Of a stretch of 64,000 nucleotides of DNA, positions 12,189 to 23,343 are shown one piece after another. The notes beneath the pieces are model-generated. The model saw only the letters and a list, made by a program, of their open reading frames with translations, was not told where the DNA came from and did no database searches. Source of the stretch: Adenophora triphylla var. japonica. Its lineage: Eukaryota; Streptophyta; Magnoliopsida; Asterales; Campanulaceae. The stretch lies in contig JAFEMH010001483.1 of NCBI GenBank assembly GCA_022495995.1, positions 248,001 to 312,000 of the forward strand. Direction: 5' to 3'. The translations under genes and the position numbers were made by a program. Positions within the stretch are counted from its first letter, which is position 1, and the number at the start of each line of letters is the position of its first letter.

Positions 12189-12206
12189 GAAGCCCCTCGG
12201 CAACGT
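12189..12206 (-). promoter_or_regulatory. TE1 polypurine tract region
   Basis: On the minus strand CGTTGCCGAGGGGCTTC abuts the LTR start TGTAAG. The same junction is seen in TE2 (28863-28878), TE3 (about 34490-34506), TE5 and TE6, so it marks the 3' LTR boundary. Confidence 0.75.
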
Positions 12207-12311
12207 CACTTGCAGGGCGAGTGGGGTTGTCGATAGAAAAGGATCCAATCTGGCGAATGCTGAGACGGATTGGGTGACCAAGTTGGTCGAGTGGCTGGAC
12301 CTTTTATGAAA

Positions 12312-12457
12312 GGCTACCTACGTATCCCGGAGGAATCAAGCCTTGATCGTAGTTCAGAAAAGATCCACAGGGGAATGGGGTGTCATATGTGACAAATTGG
12401 CTGAACCTACAGGAGGCTACCTACGTATCCCGGGGGAATCAAGCCAGGTCGTAGTTC
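12312..12457 (-). promoter_or_regulatory. Conserved hairpin block B, two copies (TE1)
   Basis: Copies at 12312-12355 and 12415-12457. On the minus strand each reads GAACTACG, then GGCTTGATTCC, then GGATACGTAGGTAGCC; CTACG pairs with CGTAG. Block B occurs near the 3' end of TE1, TE2, TE3, TE5 and TE6. It shares its outer arms with block A. Confidence 0.6.
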
Positions 12458-12479
12458 GAGCTTTGACTAGATCGAAACG

Positions 12480-13575
12480 TTATTCCTTCAACTTGGAATA
12501 ACGGAGATCGAAAGAGAGAGCGAAATGTCATTCTTCCACCTTGGAATGACGGAGATCGCGAGAGAGATCGAAATGTTATTCTTCCACCTTGGAATAACGG
12601 AAATCGAAAGAGAGAGCGAAATGTCATTCTTCCACCTTGGAATGACGGAGATCGCGAGAGAGATCGAAATGTCATTCTTCCACCTTGGAATGACGGAGAT
12701 CGAAAGAAAGAGCGAAATGTCATTCTTCCACCTTGGAATGACGGAGATCACGAGAGAGATCGAAATGTTACTCTTCCACCTTGGAATAACGGAGATCGAA
12801 AGAGAGAGCGAAATGTCATTCTTCCACCTTGGAATGACGGAGATCGCGAGAGAGATCGAAATGTTATTCTTCCACCTTGGAATAACGGAAATCGAAAGAG
12901 AGAGCGAAATGTCATTCTTCCACCTTGGAATGACGGAGATCGAAAGAGAGAGCGAAATGTCATTCTTCCACCTTGGAATGACGGAGATCGCGAGAGAGAT
13001 CGAAATGTCATTCTTCCACTTTGGAATGACGGAGATCGAAAGAGAGAGCGAAATGTCATTCTTCCACCTTGGAATGACGGAGATCGCGAGAGAGATCGAA
13101 ATGTCATTCTTCCACCTTGGAATGACGGAGATCGAAAGAGAGAGCGAAATGTCATTCTTCCACCTTGGAATGACGGAGATCGCGAGGGAGATCGAAATGT
13201 CATTCTTCCACCTTGGAATGACGGAGATCGAAAGAGAGAGCGAAATGTCATTCTTCCACCTTGGAATGACGGAGATCGCGAGAGAGATCGAAATGTTATT
13301 CTTCCACCTTGGAATAACGGAGATCGAAATAGAGAGCGAAATGTCATTCTTCCACCTTGGAATGACGGAGATCGCGAGAGAGATCGAAATGTTATTCTTC
13401 CACCTTGGAATAACGGAGATCGAAAGATAGAGCGAAATGTCATTCTTCCACCTTGGAATGAAGGAGATCGCGAGAGAGATCGAAATGTTATTCTTCCACC
13501 TTGGAATAACGGAGATCGAAAGATAGAGCGAAATGTCATTCTTCCACCTTGGAATGATGGAGATCGCGAGAGAGA
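12480..13575. repeat. 48-bp tandem hairpin array (TE1), about 23 units
   Basis: The 48-bp unit alternates in a 96-bp higher-order dimer (CGCGAGAGAGAT and CGAAAGAGAGAGC types). Each unit contains a 7-bp inverted repeat around a constant loop: GTCATTC, loop TTCCACCTTG, GAATGAC. Several units have GTTATTC with GAATAAC, that is both arms changed together (for example 12567, 12863, 13292, 13392, 13488). Three units break the pairing. Because 48 is a multiple of three, long frames stay open on both strands (12525-13430 plus; 13836-12748 minus); I do not regard them as genes. The following 300 bases (13576-13880) are non-coding with repeated GTAAAA words. Confidence 0.92.
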
Positions 13576-13880
13576 ATGCATTTTGTAAAGAAGTAAGAAG
13601 GATTCAATGATTTTGTAAAGAAAGTGGGATGTACCCGATAATTTTTTTGTAAAAGAAATGGAACGTACCCGATAATTTTGTAAAAGAAGTGAATTAAAAA
13701 TGCCAAAGGCAAGTAAAATGAGCCACGAGGGGGTAAATTTGTAAAATAAGCCTCGGGGGCACTGGAGGGAAAATTTGATTGAAAATGATTGAAAATGCCA
13801 GGGGCACAAAGGGTAAAACAGGCCTACGGGGGACAAAATCGTGAAATTGAGCCTTCGGGGGCAAAATGGTAAAAATCAGC

Positions 13881-13921
13881 CACAGGGGCTTAGTATGTCG
13901 CACGACATAACAGGCCCTGTG
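13881..13921. promoter_or_regulatory. Long palindrome upstream of TE1 PMD
   Basis: The core ATGTCG-CA-CGACAT (13895-13908) is enclosed by outer arms CACAGGG and CCCTGTG. The core is identical to the palindrome in the TE1 LTRs. It lies about 160 bp before the first PMD exon. Confidence 0.55.
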
Positions 13922-14082
13922 GACAGATTTATTAAAAATACGCACAGTCGCCATTTGAAATTTAATTAGGCTTGAAATTGAGAGGGAGGCGACAGTGAGA
14001 AGAGAGAGAGCGAACATTGGAGAGGGAGATTCGAGGGAAATCGAGAGAAATCAAACACTTTTAGTTCGATTTCAATTGGAAA

Positions 14083-16525
14083 ATGCCTCCTAGGCTCTAC
14101 ACGACCAAAAGGGGAACTCAGCATGCTAACTTAGCTACTCGAAGAAATGGGGTGCAAAGGAATCAACGGTCGTTTCTTCCGGAAGCACCAAGAGGAGATT
14201 TCTACCCACAGCTCGATGAGCATACTTCGGATGTCAGGAAGAAGGAAGAGGTAAGAAACCTAGGGTTTCTTGAAAAAAAAAATTTCAATTTGTGAAATCA
14301 ATTTGAACTGAGTTTTCAGACTGCATTTGAATTTCATATGAATTGGCCTGTGAACAAGAGTCTGACCTAGGAAGTGTAATGCATAAATGCATGCCATACC
14401 TTGATCTATTTTGACTTATTATTATTATTATTATTTTTTTGCTTGAGATGATTTTAAGAAATAGCACAAAATATTAATACTTGTGCCATGTTTTCTTGCA
14501 GAAATTATGCACCCGTGGCTCTCCAGAGGCGATTGGCAGGCTATGGCAGAGCTTGCCGGGTAGCCAGGAGCATATAGACTCGCCTAAGGGCATGATTTAT
14601 GCTGTTGGGCTAGGGCGATTCTTCGAGATGGCGAAGGCCATTGGAGACACTCAGAGGAGTGTGGATTTGGTGAGGGCTTTCAGAGAATATTGGTGGGAGA
14701 CCACACATTCGTTTCACTTCTCTTGGGGTGAGATGACGGTCACTCCGCTGGACTTTGCAATCATCACAGGACTGCCCTTTACAGATGAGCCGCTCTACCT
14801 AGAGGAGCCTGCACAGGGAGCTGAGCCCCAGCCGATTGCTGATGCTGATTTTATGGGCTTACTTGGCTTCGTTCCCCAGAACAAGAAGGGGAATGGATAT
14901 GAGTTAGGCGAGCTGCATGGCTTGATTGAGGGGCAGAGCAGGGACTTCATTGTGGTAGATGATCCTATTGAGAGTCGGCTGAGAGCCGAGAGATTAGCGA
15001 GGGCTTTCTTATGGGTGGGCTTTTCCGACATGCTGTTCATCAACAGCGCATCTACTGCTTTGGTTTCACTATTGGAGCTTTTGAGAGCCTGGGATACTGT
15101 CGGGAATCTGTCCCGGGGGAGCGAGCTTAGGCGAGATGTATTTGGCCCTAGATGACGTCAGCCGAGGGAAAGCGAAGTACTTCACCTGCTTTCATCTGGC
15201 TTTCGAGGTATTCTCTCACCTTGATCTCTTTTCTTTTGCGCATTTCATTATATCCCTTCTTTTCCCTGTTTTGACTTCTTCTTCTCCTTTTCGTGCTTGG
15301 GCCTTCGAGTACTTTGGTCATTATGAGTGGCGGATACAGGATGAGTTTCCTGCCACCACTTTTCCCGCTCTTCGTCGGTGGATAAAGAATGCCAGAAACA
15401 GACACCCGGACCGGAGGGTTCGAGGTGCAGATCACGGCCTCGTATCATGATACGCCGACATGCCCGAGAGGGATTCCACGCAGGCCGAGCTTGTTCCCCT
15501 GGGTCGCCGTTACGATGACCTGGATTTGGATCATGCCGCGCACTTGACAGAGTGTCGCAAGCCGCTAGTGGGCTTGTCTCGGAGACGCCTTGTATCTAGG
15601 AGAGAGAGTGTATAGACAAGATGGGCCAAATAGGCACGCTCGGATCCCCGATGATCCTCCATCTAGGATGTGGCCGCCTCGCCGGTTGGCGAATGTAGAT
15701 GCTCGATTGTAGGCATGGCAAAGACATCTCTACACACGGGAGGGGACTATACTTTGTACGTGGCTAGACATCTTCATCCCCACGGACCGGGGTTGGTTAT
15801 GGTGCTCGAGTGCGGGACCCTCGACCGGCTACGTAGCTAGACCTCCTTTGCCCCGACTTTCATTGATTATCGGGGTGGCGGTCGCATGAGGCGAGCCCAT
15901 ATTGATATGTCACGTACTCACCCTCATCCGGTGCTCCCGCGAGGTTCTAGATCTGTAAGTATTACTCCTTACGTCTTTTGGATTGATTGCATCTCTTCCT
16001 GTTATCAAGAACTGCATTCTGACGCTTTTTATGTCTGCTAGTAACAGGTTTCGGCTCAGGCTTACAGACACTTGACCAGGGCTTATACCGGCGCGTGGCA
16101 TGATTGGCAAGCTCCGTAAAGGTATGAGCTTTTGGAAGAATCAGTGCCGGTCGCAGGGTTCGGTCGATATCTCTCCACCTGGCCAGCCGAGAAGGAAGAA
16201 GAGCCGTTCTGATGATGCAGGCACCAGCGGAGGCATTAGTGGACCGACGCCTCGGACGAAGAGGCCAAATGTGCCTCTTCACAGACCCATTGAGATTGAT
16301 GATGAGGATGATGATGAGGATGAGGATGAGGATGGGGATGGGGATGGTGGAGCTGAGACGGCCACGGACTATGAGCTTGACTCCACTGTTATCACTGAGC
16401 TTGACGACTATTACCGCATGGGGACCATAGCTTACGAGGCACCTTCGGACGATCCTGACAATGAGCCATAGGAGGCTGAGGATGACGACGAGGATGGAGA
16501 GGACGATGGAGATGACTCAGAGTAG
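14083..16525 (+). pseudogene. TE1 antisense PMD (plant mobile domain) gene, four exons, degraded
   Basis: Proposed exon 1 14083-14250 (MPPRLYTTKRG to RKKEE, donor GTAAGA); exon 2 from 14502 after TTGCAG; donor near 15208; exon 3 to 15954 (donor GTAAGT); exon 4 from 16048 after AACAG. Exon 2 carries the PMD signature: YWWETTHSFHFSWGEMTVTP, then LDFAIITGLPF. A missing base near 15118 shifts the frame, exon 3 holds stops, the acceptor before 15296 lacks AG, and the acidic tail is cut by TAG at 16469 with the old stop at 16523. PMD (Pfam PF10536) is found in host proteins MAIN and MAIL1 (silencing and gene regulation) and widely in transposons. The orientation is opposite to gag. Confidence 0.82.
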
Positions 16526-16886
16526 CCCCCCTTCCCCCCTAGACATTTATGACTTTTTGGCTATTGTACCCCTTTTAGGGAAAACATGTCATTTATTTTT
16601 GCTATGCACATCTTTTGGACTTGGCCTATTTCATTTTGTACGTACATTGTTAGCCTTTTGTTGCACGCACTTATGAAATGACAATGGTATGGTATTTGGC
16701 TTGAATATGAATGATTTGAATGGATTTTTGGCTTGAATATGAATGCAATGGGTGTACATGGGGTAAAGAACCCTTCCCCTATGCATTTGAGAAGTGTATG
16801 AATGGTATTTGCAGCTTTTGACATGTCGGGGATTGCCACAGGGAAAACGGGATGCCGCCGATGTCTGATGTCTGATGTGGCTTGTT

Positions 16887-16922
16887 ATGTCGCACGACAT
16901 GGCTTGTTATGTCGCGCGACAT
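16887..16922. promoter_or_regulatory. Pair of palindromes 3' of TE1 PMD
   Basis: ATGTCG-CA-CGACAT (16887-16900) and ATGTCG-CG-CGACAT (16909-16922), both preceded by GGCTTGTT. In TE2, TE3 and TE4 a pair like this separates PMD from DUF7745; here DUF7745 is absent and conserved hairpin block B follows directly. Bases 16526-16886 hold no recognisable gene. Confidence 0.55.
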
Positions 16923-17221
16923 AGTAAGCCTAAACTGTGCTTTTCATTGCCTTTGGAACTGGAATGGAATTGCAGACACAGGTTGGAATTGGGTGACCAA
17001 AAGAGGTCACCTACCTGGCCTCCTTGGGACAATGGCAAAGAGATATTAGTCCCTCCCTATAAGGATGGAAACGGGGTGACCTAGGAGGTCAAACAACCGA
17101 TCCTACTAGGAATGTGCCAAATCAAAAGAGGTGACCAATGTGGTCAGATAGCTAGACTTTTATTGAAGAATGGAGAAAGGAAAAGATGACCAACGTGGTC
17201 GGATGGCTGAACCTTTATGAA

Positions 17222-17265
17222 AGGCTACCTACGTATCCCGGAGGAATCAAGCCTTGATCGTAGTT
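17222..17265 (-). promoter_or_regulatory. Conserved hairpin block B, internal copy (TE1)
   Basis: Same sequence as at 12312-12355, but on the other side of the PMD gene, so PMD plus its array is bracketed by copies of block B. This could reflect capture of the cassette by recombination between 3' regions. Bases 17266-17420 resemble the TE2 array end (28370-28440, CTCAAGGATCCTAGACATCG). Confidence 0.55.
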
Positions 17266-17420
17266 CAGAATCCTCATCTAGACAGTTAGGAACGATGTCT
17301 AGGATCCTTGAGGTTTTGACAATTAGGAAACTGTCGCCTGGCGTTATCTCGTTATGACGGAAGTAACGGAGGCACTTTTGGGAGAAAACGTTATCATTAG
17401 CAATTGGCACGTTACTTGAG

Positions 17421-19121
17421 CCTAGGGGTGATTTTTTTTCTTGGAAACATGGTAGGGACTGGGTCTGGATATACATATGGAATGTATTTGGGAATTGTTT
17501 AAGACGGGTTTCAAACAGGTGGGGTCGTATCCCTTGGGTGCGGACTGAACTGCTGTTGTTGCTGAGATGTTGTCTACGTGGACTAGAATTCCCTCTTGAG
17601 CTGAGACTGGGTTTGAACCTCGGGTCTCGGTGAATGTTCTTTTCTCACACTCTAGCATTTGAAGCTGATGCTAACAGATGTCGAAGTGACCAATCCTCTC
17701 TTCTAGGGATGGATGCAACTTATCGAAGCCCCGGTCTAAGGAAATACTCTCTGCAAAAGCCCCATATCTTGTTGAAGTAAGGAAAGATCCTTTCATTGGC
17801 AAAACCCTGGTGGCAAAGCCCCGGCTGGACAAACTGAGTAGGCGAGGTCTTGGTGAAGCCCCGGTCTAAGGAGAAGATCCCAATATGATTGGTACTGTAA
17901 AAGTGATCCTGAGGTTGATCTGACCAAGACTGGATCCATCTTATGGGCGAGGAACCTGAGGCGGACCCCAAAAATGGCTAAAGAAGCCCCAATGTAAGGA
18001 AATGGCTTGGCAAAGCCCCAAACTCGAAGTGTGTCAAGGCAGCCCTAATGCGAATTGTAGCAGAAAAGGGAAAACCTATACTTCTCTCTCTCTCTCTCTT
18101 TTTTATTATTTTTTTTTATTTTCTTTAGTCAATCAGTCAACCTAAAGGAAATGTGAAAGAAAATATTCTTAGAAATTTATACATGCAGGGACATATTTTT
18201 CGAAAGGTGGGAATAGATCCCGATCTTATATTATTCCAATGGCCTTATTCGATGTAGGCACAAAACTCGCTTTGGGTTTGACTCTTTTGGGAGAGTATAA
18301 GCGTAGAAGGGTTTGTAAAAGTGTATGGAAGCCCCTGCTGACAGAAAATCAGTGTTTAGCACTATTTTTCCTAAGATGTAGAAAAGGAAGACTTGTCAAG
18401 ACATCTGAAAACTTGTTTTATTTACAATGATCACAAGATTGCTTAAAACCCTTTGTTGATGTTCGGGTTATTCAACCATTAATCTCGATATGAACAAACA
18501 TTCTGATTAATCATGAGGAGAAAGTCAACCAGTGTCGCGGATCAAGGTTGGCTGGTGTGAAAGAAAGGTTTGTGTATAGGGAGGTCATTGATGAGACCAG
18601 GTTTTCTGGGATTTGACTGTGTCTACGGGAGAGGTCTTTTGGATGAGACCAAATTCTCTGGGATTTGGCTGTGCTTATGGGAGAGGTTATCCGATGAGAC
18701 CGGATTTTCTGGGATTTGACTGTGCTTATGACCGGACCATTGCTGGTTGCCTACGTTCCCCTCGTTGTGAGGAGCTCAGGTCGCCGTAGTTCGGCCTTGG
18801 CCGGACTGCTTTGGAAAATGGGATTTTTGTGGTTCCTTTAGTGAAAAGGCTCGGATGATGAGGCGTGGGCCTCGGGATGGCTCCTTGACCAAGTCATTCT
18901 TGGACGACTGCTTCTGATTGCTTCCTCTTTCATTGGGGGAGAAAGGATTTGCACGTGCCTACAGGCTTACGAAATGCTTCTGGCTTTGCTTTAACTGCCC
19001 CATTGTTGTCGACAACTTCCATTCTCTGAGCTTTGATTTTTCCTGTCCGTCAAGCTTTTGATTGGCGGTGCTGAGTCCTTGGCCTCATTTTCTTTTTCTT
19101 TTTTTTTTCTTTTATTTTTAT
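17421..19121 (-). other. TE1 non-coding region between gag and PMD (matches TE5 52500-54010)
   Basis: Long stretch without a convincing gene. In minus orientation it is collinear with TE5: AAGGACTCAGCACC(A/G)CCAATC near 19080, hairpin block A at 18745-18792, a segment around 18200-18500 (AAAACCCTTTG, GTCTTCCTTTTC, AGAGTCAAACCC words), then glutamine/proline-rich remnants near 17950-17430 that in TE5 lead straight into protease. TE1 is truncated there, which is where pol has been deleted. It includes repeated GGGGCTT phrases (17720-18020) and a TC simple repeat (18079-18094). Confidence 0.6.
18745..18792 (-). promoter_or_regulatory. Conserved hairpin block A (TE1)
   Basis: Minus strand: AACTACGGCGACCTGAGC, then GAGGGGAACGTAGGCAACC; arms CTACG/CGTAG. 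Counterpart of 6942-6997. Confidence 0.6.
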
Positions 19122-19290
19122 GTGCAACCCTGTTTTTTGCCTAGACCGCCCTTTTTTTGGGATTTTCAGCCTAGCTGGGTATTACTCTTTTTGCACTAAG
19201 ATTTTTTTTCTCTTTTTTTTATGTGCAACCCTGTTTTTTGCCTAGACTGCCCTTTTTTGGGATTTTCAGCCTAGCTGGGCATTACTCTTT
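19122..19290 (-). repeat. Duplicated CCCAGCTAG block (TE1)
   Basis: Two copies of the post-pol block described at 6753-6917, on the minus strand, separated by T-rich sequence. The CCC/GGG stem loop varies in length between copies. Confidence 0.7.
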
Positions 19291-19304
19291 TTGCACCACA
19301 TTTT

Positions 19305-19880
19305 TTTTATTTTCTAAAGCACCCGAGGACCAAGGCGAGCCCCTGCTTGAACATTCTTGATACCCTTGAGGTTGTTGCCGACACGGGGTCAATCTTTTGA
19401 AGCTGAGTGGCCTTTTGTTGTCCCTTGATGTTGCCGCCGTCGTTGACTTGGTCAAGATGAAGGTGGGGGCATGATTGGGAAAGTGTATGGTTTAATGAAG
19501 GCCTTTTTGTGAAGTAAGGAAAGTGTATGGCTTGATGGAGGCCTTTTGTGGGGTAAGGAAGGTGTATAGGGAGAGCATTGGTTGACTTTCTCACACTGAT
19601 TAATCGGAACGTGAATTATTTCGAGAGATTATTTGTTGAGCAATGCAAGTGATCATATGAAATAAAACCATTTCATTAAATGTAATGTAGGTGTGCAAAT
19701 AATGTCTTAAGTCTAGCAAGAAAAGAAGAAGACTCTTTTATAGAAAATTGAAGATTAATTACAATGTCCGTGGAGGACTTGATTTGAAAGAGAAAAGTAC
19801 TAGAACCTACGAAGGTTGACTGAGAGACTATTTTTCTTTTTTTTTTAATCTTGCTTAAGGATAAGTAGACCCTAGTCTAG
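19305..19880 (-). other. TE1 sequence between gag stop and post-gag block
   Basis: No convincing gene. Minus strand carries two copies of CATACACTTTCCTTAC with CACAAAAGGCCTCCATCAAG (19440-19580) and the TCTCACACTGATTAATC word that is the TE4 insertion neighbourhood in TE5 (52040-52080). Confidence 0.5.
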
Positions 19881-21323
19881 CTACTCTTCGCGGGTTGGAC
19901 TGCCAGGTAACTTGAGCTTTCCTTCGTAGATCATCCACTGAATTTCTTTCTTCAGATCCACACACTTGTCTGTCACATGACCAAAATGCTTGTGATACTC
20001 GCAGAACTTGGTCCTGTCAACACTACCTGGGTTTCTTGGCTTATAATTCTCGAGAGGTGTAAGAAGGCCTCGTTTCACCAAATCGCCGAAAACTTTGCTC
20101 ATGGGCATCCCAAAATCATCAGGCTGACGTTTTTGACCCTGCGCTTCCTGAATTGACCTCTTACCATAGCTTTCTGTTTTTGGCCCATGGAGGTTCTCGA
20201 GCTTCCCTTTTTCTATCAATTTCTGGATCTCATGCCTCAAATAGGTGCAATTATCAGTGTCGTGCCCAGGGTATTGATGGAAAAGACAATGCTTAGACTC
20301 ATCCAACTGAACGTTGGGGTTCTTGGGCTTCCAATTCTCCAGTGGCTTTATCAGCTTTTCTTTCATCAGCTCTTCCAGAATCTTGCTTAAAGGCTTCTCC
20401 GCATTGTCAAAATGAAGGGAGCGGGGTTTTCGGGAGACATTGTTGTTCTCAAGACTTGGATTCCCATTGTCCAGTTGGTTCCATTGTTGGATTTGGCTGA
20501 AGGAGGCTACGACGCTCTTTCCTTTGTGAGGAACTGGTGCTGACATGGGTACGGTTGCTGTTTGGTGCTGGTGGCATTGGGTCATGCTTGATGGAGTCAT
20601 TTCCTTGCCTGGTTCGACGTCTGGGGTCAAGGGAGTATTGATACTCATCATGAAGTCAAACTTCTCTTGTATTCGTTTCACTTGTTCCATCAATATTGCC
20701 ACATGGGGGTCAACGGGGACTCTCGAGTTACCGACATTCGCAACAGGACTCTTATCAGTAGAGGGAACCACAGTAGCAAACTGACGGCTGAATTCATTAA
20801 GTCCGGTAGGTGACAGCTGGAAACTTGAATCATCCAGATTTTCTTTTGGCAACTCATGACTGCATTCAGGTGGGTGTAGGGGCTTCAGAACATAGCCACA
20901 TAACTCAAATCGATTATGCGAAGCCGGAGCGTAAACTGGCAGGTATTGCTGAAACTGAGGAACAGGTGAGGTGAAGCCCAATCCGTTCTGAGGAGTTGAG
21001 GGCAATGGGGCCCTGATGAGCTGGGATGTTGGAAAGGACTGAGGAGAAGTGGTCCTTGGCAAGGGATCATATGTGGATGGAGGAAGGTTTTGGTTATAGG
21101 CTGGGGGAGCCAAGATGGCTACTTCTGGAGTCTCATCTTCTACCATAACCAGGGAACCGTTGGGCTCGACCACTATTTGAATTCCATGACGACGGAGTGC
21201 ATCGATAAGCATGGCTTGCTGTTCCTCATGAACCTTATGGGCATTTTCCAAGGCCAGGACTAACTCTTCCTTCCTAATCATCTGATTTCCTGCACCCTCA
21301 CTGTTTTCTGTCAAATCTGCCAT
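19881..21323 (-). CDS. TE1 Gag-like protein without capsid core, two zinc knuckles (480 aa)
   Basis: Start chosen at MADLTENSEG (21323) because TE2 (MSDSTEN) and TE4 ORF1 (MADSQVS) begin at the equivalent place; the frame is open upstream to 21434. N-terminal third: a charged helix (EELVLALENAHKVHEEQQ) and a P/Q-rich linker. Two CX2HX4HX4C knuckles lie near residues 346-359 and 441-454, each followed by a helix with EIQ and GKL and preceded by the repeated phrase LENWKP/LENYKP, so the knuckle unit is duplicated. The Retrotrans_gag capsid core seen in TE2 is missing. No pol follows. It is the longest intact reading frame of the element. It probably binds nucleic acid; whether it assembles with other Gag is unknown. 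Confidence 0.75.
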   Translation of the reverse strand: MADLTENSEGAGNQMIRKEELVLALENAHKVHEEQQAMLIDALRRHGIQIVVEPNGSLVMVEDETPEVAILAPPAYNQNLPPSTYDPLPRTTSPQSFPTSQLIRAPLPSTPQNGLGFTSPVPQFQQYLPVYAPASHNRFELCGYVLKPLHPPECSHELPKENLDDSSFQLSPTGLNEFSRQFATVVPSTDKSPVANVGNSRVPVDPHVAILMEQVKRIQEKFDFMMSINTPLTPDVEPGKEMTPSSMTQCHQHQTATVPMSAPVPHKGKSVVASFSQIQQWNQLDNGNPSLENNNVSRKPRSLHFDNAEKPLSKILEELMKEKLIKPLENWKPKNPNVQLDESKHCLFHQYPGHDTDNCTYLRHEIQKLIEKGKLENLHGPKTESYGKRSIQEAQGQKRQPDDFGMPMSKVFGDLVKRGLLTPLENYKPRNPGSVDRTKFCEYHKHFGHVTDKCVDLKKEIQWMIYEGKLKLPGSPTREE

Positions 21324-21539
21324 TCTGACTCTCTGAGCTGATAAACTGTCTGAACCTAAGGTTTTCTCGCACCGAAAAGCCGCCGACCCAAGATTCTCGC
21401 TCACTTCTTTCTCGCCAGGGAAAGGGATAGGCAAGGTTTAGACTCGGGGATAGGTAAGGTTTAGACTCGAAGGTAAGTGTTTAGGCTGAAGGCTCAAGTA
21501 ACATGCACTTATCGCTTTAACTTTTGCTCGAAACACATT

Positions 21540-21770
21540 TTCTCCTAATCCTAATTGATCGGAAAAGATGAGACCTTTGAAAGGTCAAGATTGAAAATTG
21601 GAAATCGGACCGAGGAGGTCTCGATTAAGGATTTGACCGCGAAAGGTCGATGAGATAAGAGAATCGGAAATCGGACCGAGGAGGTCTCGATTAGGGAATT
21701 GACCATGAAAGGCCGGAACAGAAAATCGGAAATCGGACCGAGGAGGTCTCGATTAGGGTTATCAGAGATA
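21540..21770 (-). repeat. Leader tandem repeat with GACC/GGTC hairpins (TE1)
   Basis: Three imperfect units of about 75 bp containing GGAAATCGGACCGAGGAGGT. GACC-GAGGA-GGTC and GACC-GCGAAA-GGTC form short hairpins, and GACCTTTGAAAGGTC is a near-perfect palindrome. Located between leader ORF and gag. Confidence 0.65.
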
Positions 21771-21849
21771 GGAAAATGCAATTATGATTACATTAATTGT
21801 TCAAATTTACTTAAAACAATGTCTTTTATTAATTTCTATTTGGTTGGAA

Positions 21850-22229
21850 AAGGGGGTTTGCCCTTCTTTTTCGCAACTACTCTAGATCCTGGATCAGTGG
21901 GTTCCGTCACTACGTCTATAAGCCCCTCGTATTTCACCTGTATTTCGACCTCCCAGGGTGGACAGCCCCGGGCGAGGGTCCTATAGGGCACGCGGATCCC
22001 ACCGACCGAGAGTAAAGAACGCTCCTAACGGGTCTAGCGGGTCATAGGAACTTTCAACGCACGAGCGATGCGGATTATAGTCAAGGCAATACCGGGAAAG
22101 TCTCGTCTTTCTGCCTTGATAGGATTTTGGCAGAATTTCGCTTGAGCGAATGACGTTTTGACTTTCGGTAATGTCCGAGAAGATAATAGGCATGGGTCGG
22201 GCGGCAAAAGTCGGATGAAACAGTGTCAC
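21850..22229 (-). other. TE1 leader conserved reading frame
   Basis: Minus-strand counterpart of 13-400. An 82-codon frame (22229-21981) is followed, in another frame, by IQVKYEGLIDVVTEPTDPG. The remaining leader (22230-23322) contains about 120-bp repeats around TTGCCAATTTTTCCTTGT (22290-22460) with TTCG/CGAA-type inverted arms, and no gene. Confidence 0.5.
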
Positions 22230-23322
22230 ATTGAACTTCGTTGCATACGCCGGGCGTGAGTTAGAATCGAAGTCAATGCCGGGTCAAGATCTTGCCAATT
22301 TTTCCTTGTCGGAATTTTAGCAGAGCTTCGCTTGAGCGAAAGATCTTTTGATTTGTTGGCAAAGACTCGGTCTTGACTCTTACGCATTCCGTGCAGGTCA
22401 AGGTCAATAGTCAATGTCGGAGTTGAGATCTCGCCAATTTTTCCTTGTTGGAATTTTGGCAGAGTTCCTCTTCCGTTATGAACTAAGGCTTGACCTTTAC
22501 GAGGGTATGCAACTGGGCTATATGACACGGACTAGACCAAAAACCAACCAAAAGTCACGGTTTTTGAAACGTGTGACACGGATCGTGCATTGGTCGACAC
22601 CGGCCGCCATGGGGAGGTTGGGATGATTCCGTGCGCGCCCGGGAGCATCGTAAGGCTGTCCGTGATCGGCACTGGAACCATCCTCGGGTTTGAAGGACGT
22701 GCGTGCAAAGTGTACAGATATATCAGTGCGCGTAGTGTGCGGTCTCCTAAAAATGTTCCTTTTGAGTTAAAACAGAGATTTTCGAAATGTGTTTTAAAGG
22801 AATGATTTTCGGGACGGGAGAATGCAACACATAAGCACGTAAATTTTCTCGGGAGCCCCACGCCATGGAGCCGAGTAGCCCCAAGCCGCTAGGACCGCCA
22901 GATTAGCCATGATTTTTCCCGGTGGAATTGCCACCGAGGTCGCCCGGTCGAATCCAATGAGGATTGAGCTGTACGACTGCATGGATCAATTTTCCAGGTT
23001 CCACTCCTTTTGCTATTTTTCGGGTTGTTTCCCATTTCAAAGTATGCACAAATTCCAAGATGCAAATGATGCAATGCATGGTAAAGAAAGCAAGCATGAT
23101 TAATGAAATCGGCGACGGGAGTCTAACCCGCTCAAAGGGAAAAGCTTTCTTTTATTTTTTTATAAAATTTTTTTCGAAAAAGGATACTGGTACGTGGATT
23201 GTTAAACCACCGGTTATCCCAACTCCCACGTCAGGGAGTGTACAGGAAGGGTAAGTGGTTTCCACCTATATACCGAGTATCGATTTTTGTTTTGAAAATA
23301 AAAGCTTTTCTCCTTTGGGATT

Positions 23323-23340
23323 TCCCCAGCGGAGTCGCCA
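23323..23340 (-). promoter_or_regulatory. TE1 primer-binding site (tRNA-Arg)
   Basis: Minus strand TGGCGACTCCGCTGGGGA, three bases after the LTR end ATTCACA. Its complement matches the 3' end of plant tRNA-Arg(ACG)-type sequences (CCCCAG.GGAGTCG plus CCA). Ogre/Tat elements are known to use tRNA-Arg. This fixes the minus-strand orientation of TE1. Confidence 0.85.
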
Positions 23341-23343
23341 AAC

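Noticed and set aside
12525..13836. Long open frames on both strands (301 and 362 codons) made of 16-residue repeats
   Set aside because: They lie in a 48-bp tandem array. A period divisible by three keeps several frames open on both strands. No start context or conserved non-repeat domain.
23323..23340. tRNA gene
   Set aside because: Only the 18-bp primer-binding complement of tRNA-Arg is present; no cloverleaf or A and B boxes.
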